From a virus, in IMG/VR virus record IMGVR_UViG_3300032278_002058, positions 1 through 20,189 of that record: a stretch of DNA of 20,189 nt; one strand, given 5' to 3'. The notes below the pieces were generated by a model. The model saw only the letters and a program-made list of their open reading frames with translations, had not been told where the DNA came from and searched no databases. This document shows positions 9,836 to 16,120 of this stretch, piece by piece. The number at the start of each line of letters is the position of its first letter. Position 1 is the stretch's first letter. The position numbers were made by a program, and so were the translations under genes.

Positions 9836-9970
9836 ATGCCTTTGAGGAAAGGGTCTTCAAGAGACACAATCTCCCACAACATAGGGAAACTCATTACTGA
9901 AGGTTACCCGAGGGACCAAGCAGCAGCTATTGCACATTCCGAAGCTGGAAAGTCGAGAAAAAAGAAATGA
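9836..9970 (+). CDS. Small phage protein of the MPL+KGSS...QAAAIA..EAGKS+KK type (44 aa)
   Basis: The 44-residue product begins [20 protein letters not shown] and ends [11 protein letters not shown]. This layout is MPL-K-G-S-S, a central helix, a QAAAIA segment and an AGKS-KKK basic tail. I recall similar short proteins from many tailed phages, including marine ones, where they sit near lysis or structural genes; their function is not known to me. The start is one base after the TAG of the preceding tiny gene, and the stop overlaps the holin start (ATGA at 9967-9970), so the gene is embedded in a coupled cassette. Similarity is from memory of the pattern, not from a search. Confidence 0.75.
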   Translation: MPLRKGSSRDTISHNIGKLITEGYPRDQAAAIAHSEAGKSRKKK

Positions 9971-10155
9971 CCGAAATGAACAAAAAAGTTGATTGGGGTG
10001 ACTGGTTTGAACGAACAGTCTGGACAGCCGTCGAGGCTGGCCTTGCTATTCTTGTTGTTACTGATGTTTCAAGCCTCAAAGCGGCGGGGACAGCCATGGC
10101 TGCAGCAGCAATCGCAGGCATCAAATCGCTCGCCAGAGCTAAACTCGGACGATAA
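9967..10155 (+). CDS. Putative holin (r1t-like, 62 aa)
   Basis: This is a small membrane protein with a charged, tryptophan-containing N-terminus ([17 protein letters not shown]). Two hydrophobic stretches follow, at about residues 18-33 and 39-56, then a basic tail ([10 protein letters not shown]). The order W-ERT-W-(hydrophobic)-D-V-(small hydrophobic helix)-K-SLAR resembles the r1t holin family found next to endolysins in phages of Gram-positive hosts, which oligomerises in the membrane to release the endolysin. The ATG at 9967 is part of an ATGA overlap; a second in-frame ATG nine bases later could give a shorter form, as dual-start holins do. Location about 400 bp after the endolysin supports the call. 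Confidence 0.75.
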   Translation: MTEMNKKVDWGDWFERTVWTAVEAGLAILVVTDVSSLKAAGTAMAAAAIAGIKSLARAKLGR

Positions 10156-10159
10156 AGAG

Positions 10160-10495
10160 ATGGAAGATCTCGAAGAAAAGTGGGCCCTCTGGATGACCCA
10201 AGAGGGAAAGATCGTTGAAGATGACGTAGAACAACTCTTCATTCAGAATCGCAACATCTTCGAGATAGACGACGGAACTCACGCTAAATGGGTGAAGAAC
10301 GCGAATAACGAGAGTTCGCGTTTAGGGATGCTTCTTGTCTTAACTATCGACGAGGTTGCCGAGCTCACGTGCGCTTGGGAAGACGCCCAAGATGGAAACA
10401 TGAACGCTGGATCATTTGTTGCTGAATGGTTGAATCACTTTATGGCGTTCATGGACGCTGCGAGTGATATCCATTCAGATGCGGAGGACGATTAG
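10160..10495 (+). CDS. Acidic hypothetical protein (111 aa)
   Basis: I do not recognise this protein. It begins MEDLEEKWALWM and ends HSDAEDD. It is strongly acidic, with a helical hydrophobic centre (GMLLVLTIDEVAELTCAWEDA) but no clear membrane-spanning segment. The start is four bases after the holin stop, with only a poor AAAGAG directly before the ATG; coupling with holin translation would explain that. The frame is open further upstream inside the holin gene, but the upstream translation there is a shadow of the holin. The 3' end overlaps the end of the oppositely oriented sigma-like gene by 47 bp. By position it could modulate lysis, but nothing in the sequence shows this. Confidence 0.75.
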   Translation: MEDLEEKWALWMTQEGKIVEDDVEQLFIQNRNIFEIDDGTHAKWVKNANNESSRLGMLLVLTIDEVAELTCAWEDAQDGNMNAGSFVAEWLNHFMAFMDAASDIHSDAEDD

Positions 10496-10886
10496 TCAAC
10501 GTACGCAACCTGCGTTGAACAGTCGGCTCGAGCTCCAAGAGGTTTGCTAAACGAACTTTCAAACCGTCGCGTCTTCTCGCAACAGTGGTTTTGGGGATAC
10601 CGCTTAGTTCTTCTGTTTCGCGAAGCGAATAGTCCCCCACAAAGATACAGTCGATAACGACTCTGTCGATTTCATCTTCGCAGCATTTGAGAAGGATTTC
10701 TTCGACAGCGCTCTCAAGTTCTTTATCCACTGTGATTGCCTGTTCTTGCGCCCAGCGGGTCTTAGCTGAAGGAAGCCACCATTCTGTTCGAGGGTCGTGA
10801 TAGGTGACACGTTTCGAGTTGGGTTGGGGCCGTGCGTCTCGACGTGCAGACAGATAGGGAACATCACTCCAACTAGATATGCTCAC
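10449..10886 (-). CDS. Sigma-70 region 4-like helix-turn-helix protein (145 aa)
   Basis: The C-terminal half contains a helix-turn-helix of the sigma region 4 or LuxR-like type: DEIDRVVIDCIF then YSLRETEELSGIPKTTVARR (about residues 72-106), followed by LKVRLANLLE. In sigma factors this unit binds the -35 element. The N-terminal 60 residues, with a WWLPSAKTRWAQ patch, match nothing I know, and no region 2 is visible, so it is not a full sigma factor. I chose the GTG at 10886, four bases after the preceding gene's stop. The frame is open upstream, but that part overlaps the preceding gene in another frame. It is the last gene of the minus-strand set, and a transcriptional regulator of the phage programme is a fair inference. 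Confidence 0.7.
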   Translation of the reverse strand: MSISSWSDVPYLSARRDARPQPNSKRVTYHDPRTEWWLPSAKTRWAQEQAITVDKELESAVEEILLKCCEDEIDRVVIDCIFVGDYSLRETEELSGIPKTTVARRRDGLKVRLANLLELEPTVQRRLRTLTNRPPHLNGYHSQRP

Positions 10887-10890
10887 GCCA

Positions 10891-11352
10891 CTACCTAAGC
10901 GGCGGAACGGTATGAGTATCCCATGGAAGGTCACCAGGACGAATTTTGATGAACGCTTTCCCACGTTTCGTATCATTGTAAGAATCCAATGTGACATTAA
11001 GCCCATCTATGATCTCCCAAATTCCTTCTAATGGCACCCACACGCTGTCTGATCTAGCGGAACTCCATAACCAAAAAAATACTGGGATCTGGTTGTTCCA
11101 CAGGTCAAGTGCCCGCAGTTTCTCGAACTTGATTTTGAGGCCGTTCTTTCCGAAACCCTGGACCTCTACCAGTGCTGTGGGGAGCAGGTAGTCGGGGGTG
11201 TACCTCATCATTAGCGGTAACCGTTCGACCCCCCATCCCAAGGGTGGTTTGTTCAATCCGTATCGGAGAGCCGTGGGGTAAGCTGCCTCGAACTGGCCTT
11301 CAGCAATGTCGCCCCAAGTGCCGTTGAAGCGTTCGTGGAGGGTTTGGTTCAT
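10891..11352 (-). CDS. PD-(D/E)XK-like nuclease or nuclease-derived protein (153 aa)
   Basis: The middle of the protein reads RYTPDYLLPTALVEVQGFGK (residues 50-69). That is an aspartate (D54), a beta strand, then E63-V-Q65, followed by a lysine-rich helix (LKIKFEKLRALDLW) and a strand IPVFFWLW. This is the D...ExK layout of the PD-(D/E)XK nuclease fold, with Gln in the place of the usual Lys, which occurs in some members. The family is known for endonucleases and repair nucleases. The start overlaps the RusA gene stop (ATGA at 11349-11352). Placement between a junction resolvase and a regulator fits DNA processing. The substitution means activity is not assured. Confidence 0.6.
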   Translation of the reverse strand: MNQTLHERFNGTWGDIAEGQFEAAYPTALRYGLNKPPLGWGVERLPLMMRYTPDYLLPTALVEVQGFGKNGLKIKFEKLRALDLWNNQIPVFFWLWSSARSDSVWVPLEGIWEIIDGLNVTLDSYNDTKRGKAFIKIRPGDLPWDTHTVPPLR

Positions 11353-11708
11353 AGTTTGATTGCGTCCACTCGACGTACCTGGGAGTCGTTTAAGAAAGCG
11401 CCCCCCTCACCTTGGAGCCCATCGAGTGTCAATTTGACCAGGTTGTCTACGTCGCCACCCCAGTTTTTGTTGTCGAAAGTCATTGGTGCCACCCACACAG
11501 AGGTGCTTTCTTTGCTGTAAACGATAACCACAGACACAGAACCTTCGAAAGTTGGGTTCCCTGAGGCTTCCCAGGCGTCTCGAATGCATTGTTCTGCTTC
11601 TTTAGTGGCTTTAGGTGTGAATGCGTGCCCTCGTTTGGTTAGCCGTGGCCGTTCTTTGGGTTTAGGTCGAGAGGAGATGTGAACAAAGTAGCTTTCGTCA
11701 AGATCCAT
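11349..11708 (-). CDS. rusA: RusA-family Holliday junction resolvase (119 aa)
   Basis: The protein matches RusA in length (119 residues against about 120) and layout. A basic N-terminus RPKPKERPR is followed by a helix KATKEAEQCIRDAW. Then comes GGDVDNLVKLTLDGLQG (residues 84-100), carrying the catalytic-type acidic pair D86 and D88 plus K92, and finally FLNDSQVRRV with D108 as the third acidic residue. RusA dimers cut four-way junctions symmetrically, which serves recombination and removal of branched replication intermediates before packaging. The start overlaps the primase stop by 11 bp, and its own stop overlaps the next start. This is one of the surest calls on the minus strand. Confidence 0.92.
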   Translation of the reverse strand: MDLDESYFVHISSRPKPKERPRLTKRGHAFTPKATKEAEQCIRDAWEASGNPTFEGSVSVVIVYSKESTSVWVAPMTFDNKNWGGDVDNLVKLTLDGLQGEGGAFLNDSQVRRVDAIKL

Positions 11709-12678
11709 GTGTGGGTCCCCTAAATTTTAGTTTGAACTTTTGTTGTTCTGTTTGGGCGTGTGTTAGAGCTTTCGAAACTAACGTGTCGTATTGTAGGTCG
11801 CTATCGTTTCTGTCTGTGTATTTCTTTCCCCATTGGGAATCCCAGGTAGTAAGCACTGACCGCATTTCATTTGCGTCATGTCCTGCGAATGCGAGCCCTA
11901 CTGCAATGGTCCACAGTGCCCCTGAACGGTCAACAACTTCGCGGCTTCGAGTTGGGCCATGGTTCAGCATGTCAGATAGCCAGACAGGGTATTCTCTGCG
12001 GAAACCTAAGCGTTTCTGTCGCAGTGGCGCAGGCGTCGGTTTGGGTTTGCTTAGAGTGCAAACTTTTTGGAGGTGCTCACTGGTGGTTCTGCCGGTGTGT
12101 GCGGCGTCCACAAAATCTTCGAGCGTTAGGGACCAGGAACCCTTCCGAACGCCCTGACGGCCTTGTGTGCGGGTTCGTGGGTAAGGTAAACGGATGCAGT
12201 TGCCAAAGGTTTTGCCTTCGAGGGAAACTTGTTTCGGAAATACCTCTGTGGTGGGGGCTTCAACCACATCGCAGATGGCGGTCAAAGCGTTACGCATCAG
12301 TGACGCCTCGACGGGTGCTTCCACATAGACCCACAGATGCACCCCTTTGGATCTTGACATCTCAACGAATGAGGTGATGTCGAGGTAAGCGAGTGCTTGC
12401 TCAACATTGAATGCGTGGATCAAAGAATCTTCGTCACCTATGTCCCAGTCGATTGCCCCAAACCATACTTCTGCGGGGTTACCTGCGAGTGGGTATGTGG
12501 CTAACGGTTCTTCTCCGAAGAGGTGCGCTTCGACGTTAACGAACCAGGCTGCGCCTGTGTGACCTGTCGGGTTTCCTGCAGCGTCTTTGCGTGGACGCAC
12601 CTGGGTGCCACCAACATCGGCGATTGCTCCTCCTTGGTGGAGCTCCGCGAAACGTCGAACTAGATCGCCGTCATTCAT
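11698..12678 (-). CDS. Archaeo-eukaryotic primase-superfamily primase (326 aa)
   Basis: Residues about 65-170 carry the AEP catalytic core. FGAIDWDIG holds the metal-binding pair D77 and D79, and SRSKGVHLWVYV holds the S-x-H type nucleotide-binding motif (H114). EVFPKQ and FGNCIRLPYP (about 145-166) form the third motif, typical of the TOTE/plasmid-type primase-polymerase branch. The C-terminal third (LWTIAVGLAFAGHDANEMRSVLTTWD) resembles the helical PriCT-type extension that follows such cores. AEP primases make primers, and some also act as polymerases. The helicase gene lies just upstream in the same set (one small gene between), so together they probably start phage DNA synthesis. The start overlaps the preceding small gene by 8 bp. 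Confidence 0.85.
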   Translation of the reverse strand: MNDGDLVRRFAELHQGGAIADVGGTQVRPRKDAAGNPTGHTGAAWFVNVEAHLFGEEPLATYPLAGNPAEVWFGAIDWDIGDEDSLIHAFNVEQALAYLDITSFVEMSRSKGVHLWVYVEAPVEASLMRNALTAICDVVEAPTTEVFPKQVSLEGKTFGNCIRLPYPRTRTQGRQGVRKGSWSLTLEDFVDAAHTGRTTSEHLQKVCTLSKPKPTPAPLRQKRLGFRREYPVWLSDMLNHGPTRSREVVDRSGALWTIAVGLAFAGHDANEMRSVLTTWDSQWGKKYTDRNDSDLQYDTLVSKALTHAQTEQQKFKLKFRGPTHGS

Positions 12679-12847
12679 GCACCCTCATTACAGCTATGCA
12701 AGGATCGGCACCTTCCCAAAACAGTTCTGCTTCTTCTTCTGTCAGCCATGTGTCGTGCGTGGAACACACGGGAGGTTCAGCCCAACCTCGCTCTAAACCG
12801 TGAGCGATCCATTCGAGTTTCTCTATGTGGTCGCTGTCACCGCTCAT
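12671..12847 (-). CDS. Small conserved actinophage-type protein, GW..PPVCSTHD family (58 aa)
   Basis: The product is 58 residues from the ATG at 12847. The core reads WIAHGLERGWAEPPVCSTHD, followed by EEEAELFWEGADPCIAVMR. I recall this pattern (G-W-..PPVC-THD...E-E....G.DPC...R) from short proteins common in actinobacteriophage genomes, with no known function. Two cysteines and two or three histidines could bind a metal. I chose this ATG over an upstream one at 12898 because AGGGA lies a suitable distance before it and the upstream residues lie inside the helicase gene. It overlaps the helicase stop by 11 bp and the primase start by 8 bp, so it belongs to the same translation-coupled group. 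Confidence 0.75.
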   Translation of the reverse strand: MSGDSDHIEKLEWIAHGLERGWAEPPVCSTHDTWLTEEEAELFWEGADPCIAVMRVHE

Positions 12848-13850
12848 AAGAAGGTTCCCTGTCAGTGGTGTACTCCGAAATTGCCCCACAGTCTTCATCT
12901 ATGTAGTAAAGCAAATCTTCGAGACGATTAGGTGGGCGTTTGTTTTTGACAAGACTGATGTTTATTGAGTTGCGGTGGAATGCTGTTTCGCCTGCAGTCA
13001 AGTTCTTTCGATCTCGCTGCCGGTAAACCTCGATGACTTGGTGAGATTCTTGTTCGCCGCCGAAACGGGCAACAGAGATACCTCCAGAGGTACCTCGTTC
13101 GTTCGCTCGTCCTGACTGGTGAACGACTGCAAGGGGCAGATCGGCTTCTTTGCACCAGCGTTTACAGGCTTGCGCGAGACGGATGACGGCTTGGCTTCCT
13201 GATTCTTTCGCATCTGGGACCAACAGTTCTAGGTAGTCGACCATTGCCATGGTGGTGGGCATCTGCCAGTAATCTTCGGCTTCGAACATCACATCGTGCA
13301 TGATGCGAAAACTGGGAGAACCGTCATGGATAATGAACCTGTCGAACAGGTTGCCTGGTTCCCCAAGTTCTTGTAAATGTTTCTTAACTTCAGGGTCGCC
13401 GCTACGGAGGGCGTGTTCCACCTCTGCTCCGTTGACCCCAAACATGATTGAGTACAGTTTCGCTACGACCAGTTCTCGTGGTTCGTCGGGAGAAAAGATC
13501 AGAATGCGGGCGTTGTCGTCGTTCAAAACGCAATTAACAATAGCTTGATACAAAAACTGTGACTTACCTGAGTGGCTTCGCCCCACACACAACAGCATCT
13601 CTCCCCGACCAAGGCCGCGAGTGAGAACGTCAAGCCTGTGGAACCCTGTCATCCACCGTGACTGCGGGTTCTCCGAGTAATCGAGCCAACCATCAATAGC
13701 GGTGGAGGTGGCCTCGATAAGGGATGATGGGGCCGACACCGTAGAAGAAGTTTCGGAGTTTGGAGACTCATCCTCTGAAACATTATCTAGGCGCTCATTT
13801 AAGAGCGATTCGATCAGGGAGGCTTCTAGCAGTGTCGGCCCGTCGCTCAT
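12837..13850 (-). CDS. DnaB/RecA-fold replicative helicase (337 aa)
   Basis: This is a RecA-fold ATPase resembling the C-terminal half of DnaB. The Walker A motif GRSHSGKS is at 90-97, preceded by FHRLDVLTRGLGRGEMLL, which is the typical entry to this domain. FSPDEP at 119-124 takes the place of the DnaB SxEM motif. Walker B MAMVDYLELL is at 201-210, and VVHQSGRANERG at 242-253 matches the DnaB H3/H4 area with its sensor glutamine. The first 55 residues are acidic and low in complexity, and the DnaB N-terminal collar domain is missing, so loading or hexamer formation may differ. The start overlaps the preceding gene by four bases. It is expected to unwind DNA 5' to 3' together with the primase encoded downstream. 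Confidence 0.87.
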   Translation of the reverse strand: MSDGPTLLEASLIESLLNERLDNVSEDESPNSETSSTVSAPSSLIEATSTAIDGWLDYSENPQSRWMTGFHRLDVLTRGLGRGEMLLCVGRSHSGKSQFLYQAIVNCVLNDDNARILIFSPDEPRELVVAKLYSIMFGVNGAEVEHALRSGDPEVKKHLQELGEPGNLFDRFIIHDGSPSFRIMHDVMFEAEDYWQMPTTMAMVDYLELLVPDAKESGSQAVIRLAQACKRWCKEADLPLAVVHQSGRANERGTSGGISVARFGGEQESHQVIEVYRQRDRKNLTAGETAFHRNSINISLVKNKRPPNRLEDLLYYIDEDCGAISEYTTDREPSYER

Positions 13851-14368
13851 CCTACACGCTCACGAAGACCCGAAAGGGCTTGGGAGCGGCTAGCAAATGT
13901 GACGACTCCTTCAGCGGTGTTGAAGGCGGAGGGCATGCTGTCAGCCCACAGTCCTTCTCCTTTGAAGTTTTCGTTCCCGCAGTCGTTGCGGAATTTGAAG
14001 TCAGGCCCTTTGCCTCCACCTGACTTTGATCGGCTGTCGCCGAAATTGTTGAATACAGCGCTGGGGTTTGCCCAAAGGAAATCCCACATTGCTTGCTTGC
14101 TTGCATTGCCAAGCATTCCGCTGCTACCTTCCACCGCCGGTGGTGTAGCTAACGTCGGAGTTGCGTTACCGTCAGATTGGGGAACGCTTCCCGAAGTAGA
14201 CGCAACGCTTTTAGAGTTGGAGTCTTCGACCTCTTCCAAGAGTGCCGAAAGAACCGACTCGAATGTGGCTGCCCAAGCGTTTTGATCGCCTGAACCTGCG
14301 TGTATTCGTCCCGCCACATGGGCGGCTGTTTGGATAATCCCCGTTGCGGGGTTGTAATCACTAGCCAT
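13847..14368 (-). CDS. Hypothetical protein with linker and C-terminal W..NP...PDFK...LW module (173 aa)
   Basis: This is not a family I can name. The N-terminal 45 residues are helical. Residues 46-90 are a low-complexity Ser/Thr/Pro/Gly linker. Residues 94-146 form a compact module reading MWDFLWANPSAVFNN, then PDFKFRN and GEGLWAD. I recall short modules with an NP..w.DNR...PDFKHK...ALWL look in phage replication-associated proteins, but cannot place the function. A tethered DNA-binding or protein-docking element is one possibility, and the location between the Cas4-like nuclease and the helicase fits a replication accessory factor such as a single-strand binding protein. The ATG is preceded by TAGGAG at a good distance. 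Gene certainty is high; the function is unknown. Confidence 0.75.
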   Translation of the reverse strand: MASDYNPATGIIQTAAHVAGRIHAGSGDQNAWAATFESVLSALLEEVEDSNSKSVASTSGSVPQSDGNATPTLATPPAVEGSSGMLGNASKQAMWDFLWANPSAVFNNFGDSRSKSGGGKGPDFKFRNDCGNENFKGEGLWADSMPSAFNTAEGVVTFASRSQALSGLRERVG

Positions 14369-14398
14369 GCTTACTCCTAATTGTTTGTGGATGGCTGA

Positions 14399-15196
14399 CT
14401 AAAATGGGTCGTCGCCAAGGAACTTGCCGCGGCAGGTATCCCAGGCTCCGCACCACTTGGGTGAACAATACCACGAATCCCACTGCTTCACTGCGGATGG
14501 TAAGTTCGCTTCGATCTGAACGGCAATCGAAAGGCACAGATCTATGAGTGCCTCATGGTCCGACGCCCCCCTCACCATATGGTTCCACTCCACATTGGGG
14601 GCAGCTATGTGACACAGAGAGAACCGAGGAATTTCTAAGGCCCACGTATAAACATGGGACTGAAGGTCTGATCTTTTCGGCAACCACATGTCCTGAGCAC
14701 GAGGGGTTTTGGATGGGTTCTTCCAATCAACGAGCCATTCGTCTTGCACCCAGTCGCACGTTCCAGAGAGACGGATGACACGATCCTTGTCCTCCCACAG
14801 CACCTTATTGAAATGCTCCTCCACTGCGTTGGGACAGCTAAGTTCGGGGAGCACATCAGTGAACCACACTTCGAGGTTGCCTCGCACAGTGTCCCGCACA
14901 AAGTCGGGGTCCTTCATCCAGACTGTCCCGCCCTCCGCACCGAAAAGTTCGAACTCGTTGTTTCCGCAGTCCAGCAGATCTTCGACAGCGGGCTGCCTGT
15001 TGGTCTCCAACCATTCGTTGCCGAACCATTCGATAGCACCGTGGACGGCGTTCCCCCGCACCAAGTTGCTGTTGTTCACCTCAGGGGGCATGAGCCCCAG
15101 GTGTTTACGGCGGGCGGACTCAGGGCAAAGGAACCATTGCTTTAAGAAGCTCTGCCGAAACTGGTGCTCATGTCTGGGTGCTGTTAGGGCTGCCAT
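14399..15196 (-). CDS. Cas4/RecB-like PD-(D/E)XK exonuclease with iron-sulphur cysteines (265 aa)
   Basis: The order of motifs matches the Cas4/AddB/RecB nuclease group. The N-terminus has QSFLKQWFLCPESARR with C24 and then GNAVHGAIEW (H52). Next comes LSGTCDWVQDEWLVDWKNPSK, which gives the catalytic D148 and the D157-W-K159 motif, followed by the QSHVYTWAL helix (Q179). The C-terminus has WYCSPKWCGAWDTC, with C244, C249 and C255. C24 with these three is the four-cysteine set that holds a 4Fe-4S cluster in Cas4 and AddB. The enzyme likely degrades DNA ends and feeds strand exchange or replication restart. No cas1, cas2 or repeat array accompanies it, so a CRISPR role is unlikely. The start overlaps the zinc-ribbon gene by 13 bp. 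Confidence 0.88.
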   Translation of the reverse strand: MAALTAPRHEHQFRQSFLKQWFLCPESARRKHLGLMPPEVNNSNLVRGNAVHGAIEWFGNEWLETNRQPAVEDLLDCGNNEFELFGAEGGTVWMKDPDFVRDTVRGNLEVWFTDVLPELSCPNAVEEHFNKVLWEDKDRVIRLSGTCDWVQDEWLVDWKNPSKTPRAQDMWLPKRSDLQSHVYTWALEIPRFSLCHIAAPNVEWNHMVRGASDHEALIDLCLSIAVQIEANLPSAVKQWDSWYCSPKWCGAWDTCRGKFLGDDPF

Positions 15197-15486
15197 AGTG
15201 GACGTCCTTCTTCCTTGTTTTCTGCCAGTCGAGCGTCTGCCGCATCTTCTTCGGACCAGCGGTAGTCACTGCCTTCTTCTTCTTCGACTTCGTGTATTTT
15301 GTCGTAACACGGCGGACAGAAGTAATGGCCCGCTCGAGCTCCTCGCAGGATCTCGCGTTCATCTGGGTCGAAGTAGCCCCACACGTTCTGCAGGAGGTCC
15401 CCCCCAATGTATTTGTCCCAGTCTTTCTTCCACACAGTGACCGTGTCGGTCTGTCCACACATATGACATGTCGCTGAAGCCTGCAT
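15184..15486 (-). CDS. Zinc-ribbon protein of the phage CxxC...REILRG...CPPC type (100 aa)
   Basis: Two cysteine pairs, CHMC at 7-10 and CPPC at 57-60, should form one zinc site. Between them is WDKYIGGDLLQNVWGYFDPD followed by EREILRGARAGHYF. The order Y..G..LQ...GYF.PDEREIL.G....CP.C resembles a small zinc-finger family that I know from many phages (iQ..fP.L...REfLisG.cp.CwD); its function is not established. The C-terminal 40 residues are very acidic. A good AGGGAGA site precedes the ATG. It is the first gene after the inverted-repeat element and overlaps the nuclease gene by 13 bp, so it heads the replication block. Confidence 0.82.
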   Translation of the reverse strand: MQASATCHMCGQTDTVTVWKKDWDKYIGGDLLQNVWGYFDPDEREILRGARAGHYFCPPCYDKIHEVEEEEGSDYRWSEEDAADARLAENKEEGRPLWQP

Positions 15487-15500
15487 ACTGTCTCCCTTGA

Positions 15501-15550
15501 CGCTAGCTGCTAGCGCGCCCCGACGGGGCGGCTCGCGCTCTCGCGCTAGC
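15501..15550. repeat. Nested inverted repeats and tandem octamers in the 80-bp gap between two minus-strand genes
   Basis: Four overlapping symmetric elements are visible. CGCTAGC-T-GCTAGCG (15501-15515) is a perfect palindrome around one base. GCTAGCGCG (15509-15517) pairs with CGCGCTAGC (15542-15550). CGCCCC-GAC-GGGGCG (15516-15530) is a tight hairpin. CTCGCGCT occurs twice in tandem (15532-15539 and 15540-15547). The outer and inner stems share bases, so they are alternative folds. There is no T-run on the minus strand after the hairpin, so this is not a standard intrinsic terminator. It lies just before the ribosome-binding site of the zinc-ribbon gene; an operator, an RNA processing site or a weak attenuator are the options. 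Confidence 0.65.
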
Positions 15551-15566
15551 TCATTCTAACGAACGC

Positions 15567-15911
15567 TCATCGGCGTGTGTGGGACCCACAACTCCACCAC
15601 CGAAAGGAACGGCCCCCCGCACCCCATATATGGTACGCCATCGCTGCATTGGTGCGGACCTGATAGCGGGCCCCCCACATATCCTTACCAAAATGGGCCG
15701 CCCCCCACCAATTCTGGTTGATCTGCCAAACAGAATGGTCAACTCCGTTGTAAGCGCGCCGGTTGAACTGGCTCTCGCACCACGCGACACTTAGAGCCTC
15801 AACGACGGGCCAGTCGTAGGAGCTTGCTGCCTCAACAATGTCGAGGTGGTCGGGGCTTGAAGCGTTAACTCCAGCGATGTCGATGAGTAGCCAGATAGCT
15901 ACCCAACTCAT
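15567..15911 (-). CDS. Exported lysozyme-like (transglycosylase/Rpf-fold) protein (114 aa)
   Basis: Residues 1-17 (MSWVAIWLLIDIAGVNA) look like a short signal sequence ending in a VNA cleavage site, although the basic n-region is missing. The remainder follows the lysozyme-like fold. VVEALSVAWCESQFNRRAYN carries the likely catalytic E46, VWQIN at 61-65 is the conserved strand, and WGAGGRSFRWWSCGS closes the domain. C45 and C108 could form a disulphide. Such domains cut the glycan strand in lytic transglycosylases and resuscitation-promoting factors. At 114 residues it is essentially a bare catalytic domain. It overlaps the preceding gene (ATGA at 15908-15911). Its place in the early or replication side, away from the endolysin and holin, is unusual. 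Confidence 0.78.
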   Translation of the reverse strand: MSWVAIWLLIDIAGVNASSPDHLDIVEAASSYDWPVVEALSVAWCESQFNRRAYNGVDHSVWQINQNWWGAAHFGKDMWGARYQVRTNAAMAYHIWGAGGRSFRWWSCGSHTRR

Positions 15912-16120
15912 TCGTCAAGAGGAAACAATGGCACTATGTTGTCAGGAAGGTCCCAGTGATTGGTACCGACGATGCCAGCCATGATGACAGCAGCCAACGC
16001 CGTTTCCCAGTCGTTAGCTTTGGCAGCGCAGAACTCGGACATGTGTCGCATCATGTGAATCCCGTCATGTACGTCATCGCACAAAGCGAGTAGTAAGTCC
16101 TGTTTCTCTGTTTCGTTCAT
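15908..16120 (-). CDS. Hypothetical protein (70 aa)
   Basis: The sequence starts MNETEKQDLLLALCDDVHDG and contains HMMRHMSEFCAAKANDWETALAAVIMAG, so it is probably two or three helices with a moderately hydrophobic second half but no convincing membrane span. Two cysteines and four histidines are present without a clear zinc pattern. I do not recognise the family. The four-base overlaps on both sides (with the four-cysteine protein upstream and the lysozyme-like protein downstream) strongly support it as a real gene in this set. No function can be inferred beyond co-expression with its neighbours. Confidence 0.7.
   Translation of the reverse strand: MNETEKQDLLLALCDDVHDGIHMMRHMSEFCAAKANDWETALAAVIMAGIVGTNHWDLPDNIVPLFPLDE

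Noticed and set aside
14399-15196. A CRISPR adaptation locus based on the Cas4-like protein
   Set aside because: No cas1, cas2 or repeat-spacer array is present; Cas4-like nucleases are common stand-alone phage recombination enzymes.
14709-15440. A 243-residue plus-strand frame opposite the Cas4-like nuclease
   Set aside because: It is Ser/Arg/Leu-rich like other antisense shadows, while the opposite strand encodes an intact nuclease with catalytic and cysteine motifs.
15516-15530. An intrinsic terminator for the lysozyme-like gene at the CGCCCC/GGGGCG hairpin
   Set aside because: The stem is good, but no T-tract follows on the minus strand; it is kept as a repeat element only.
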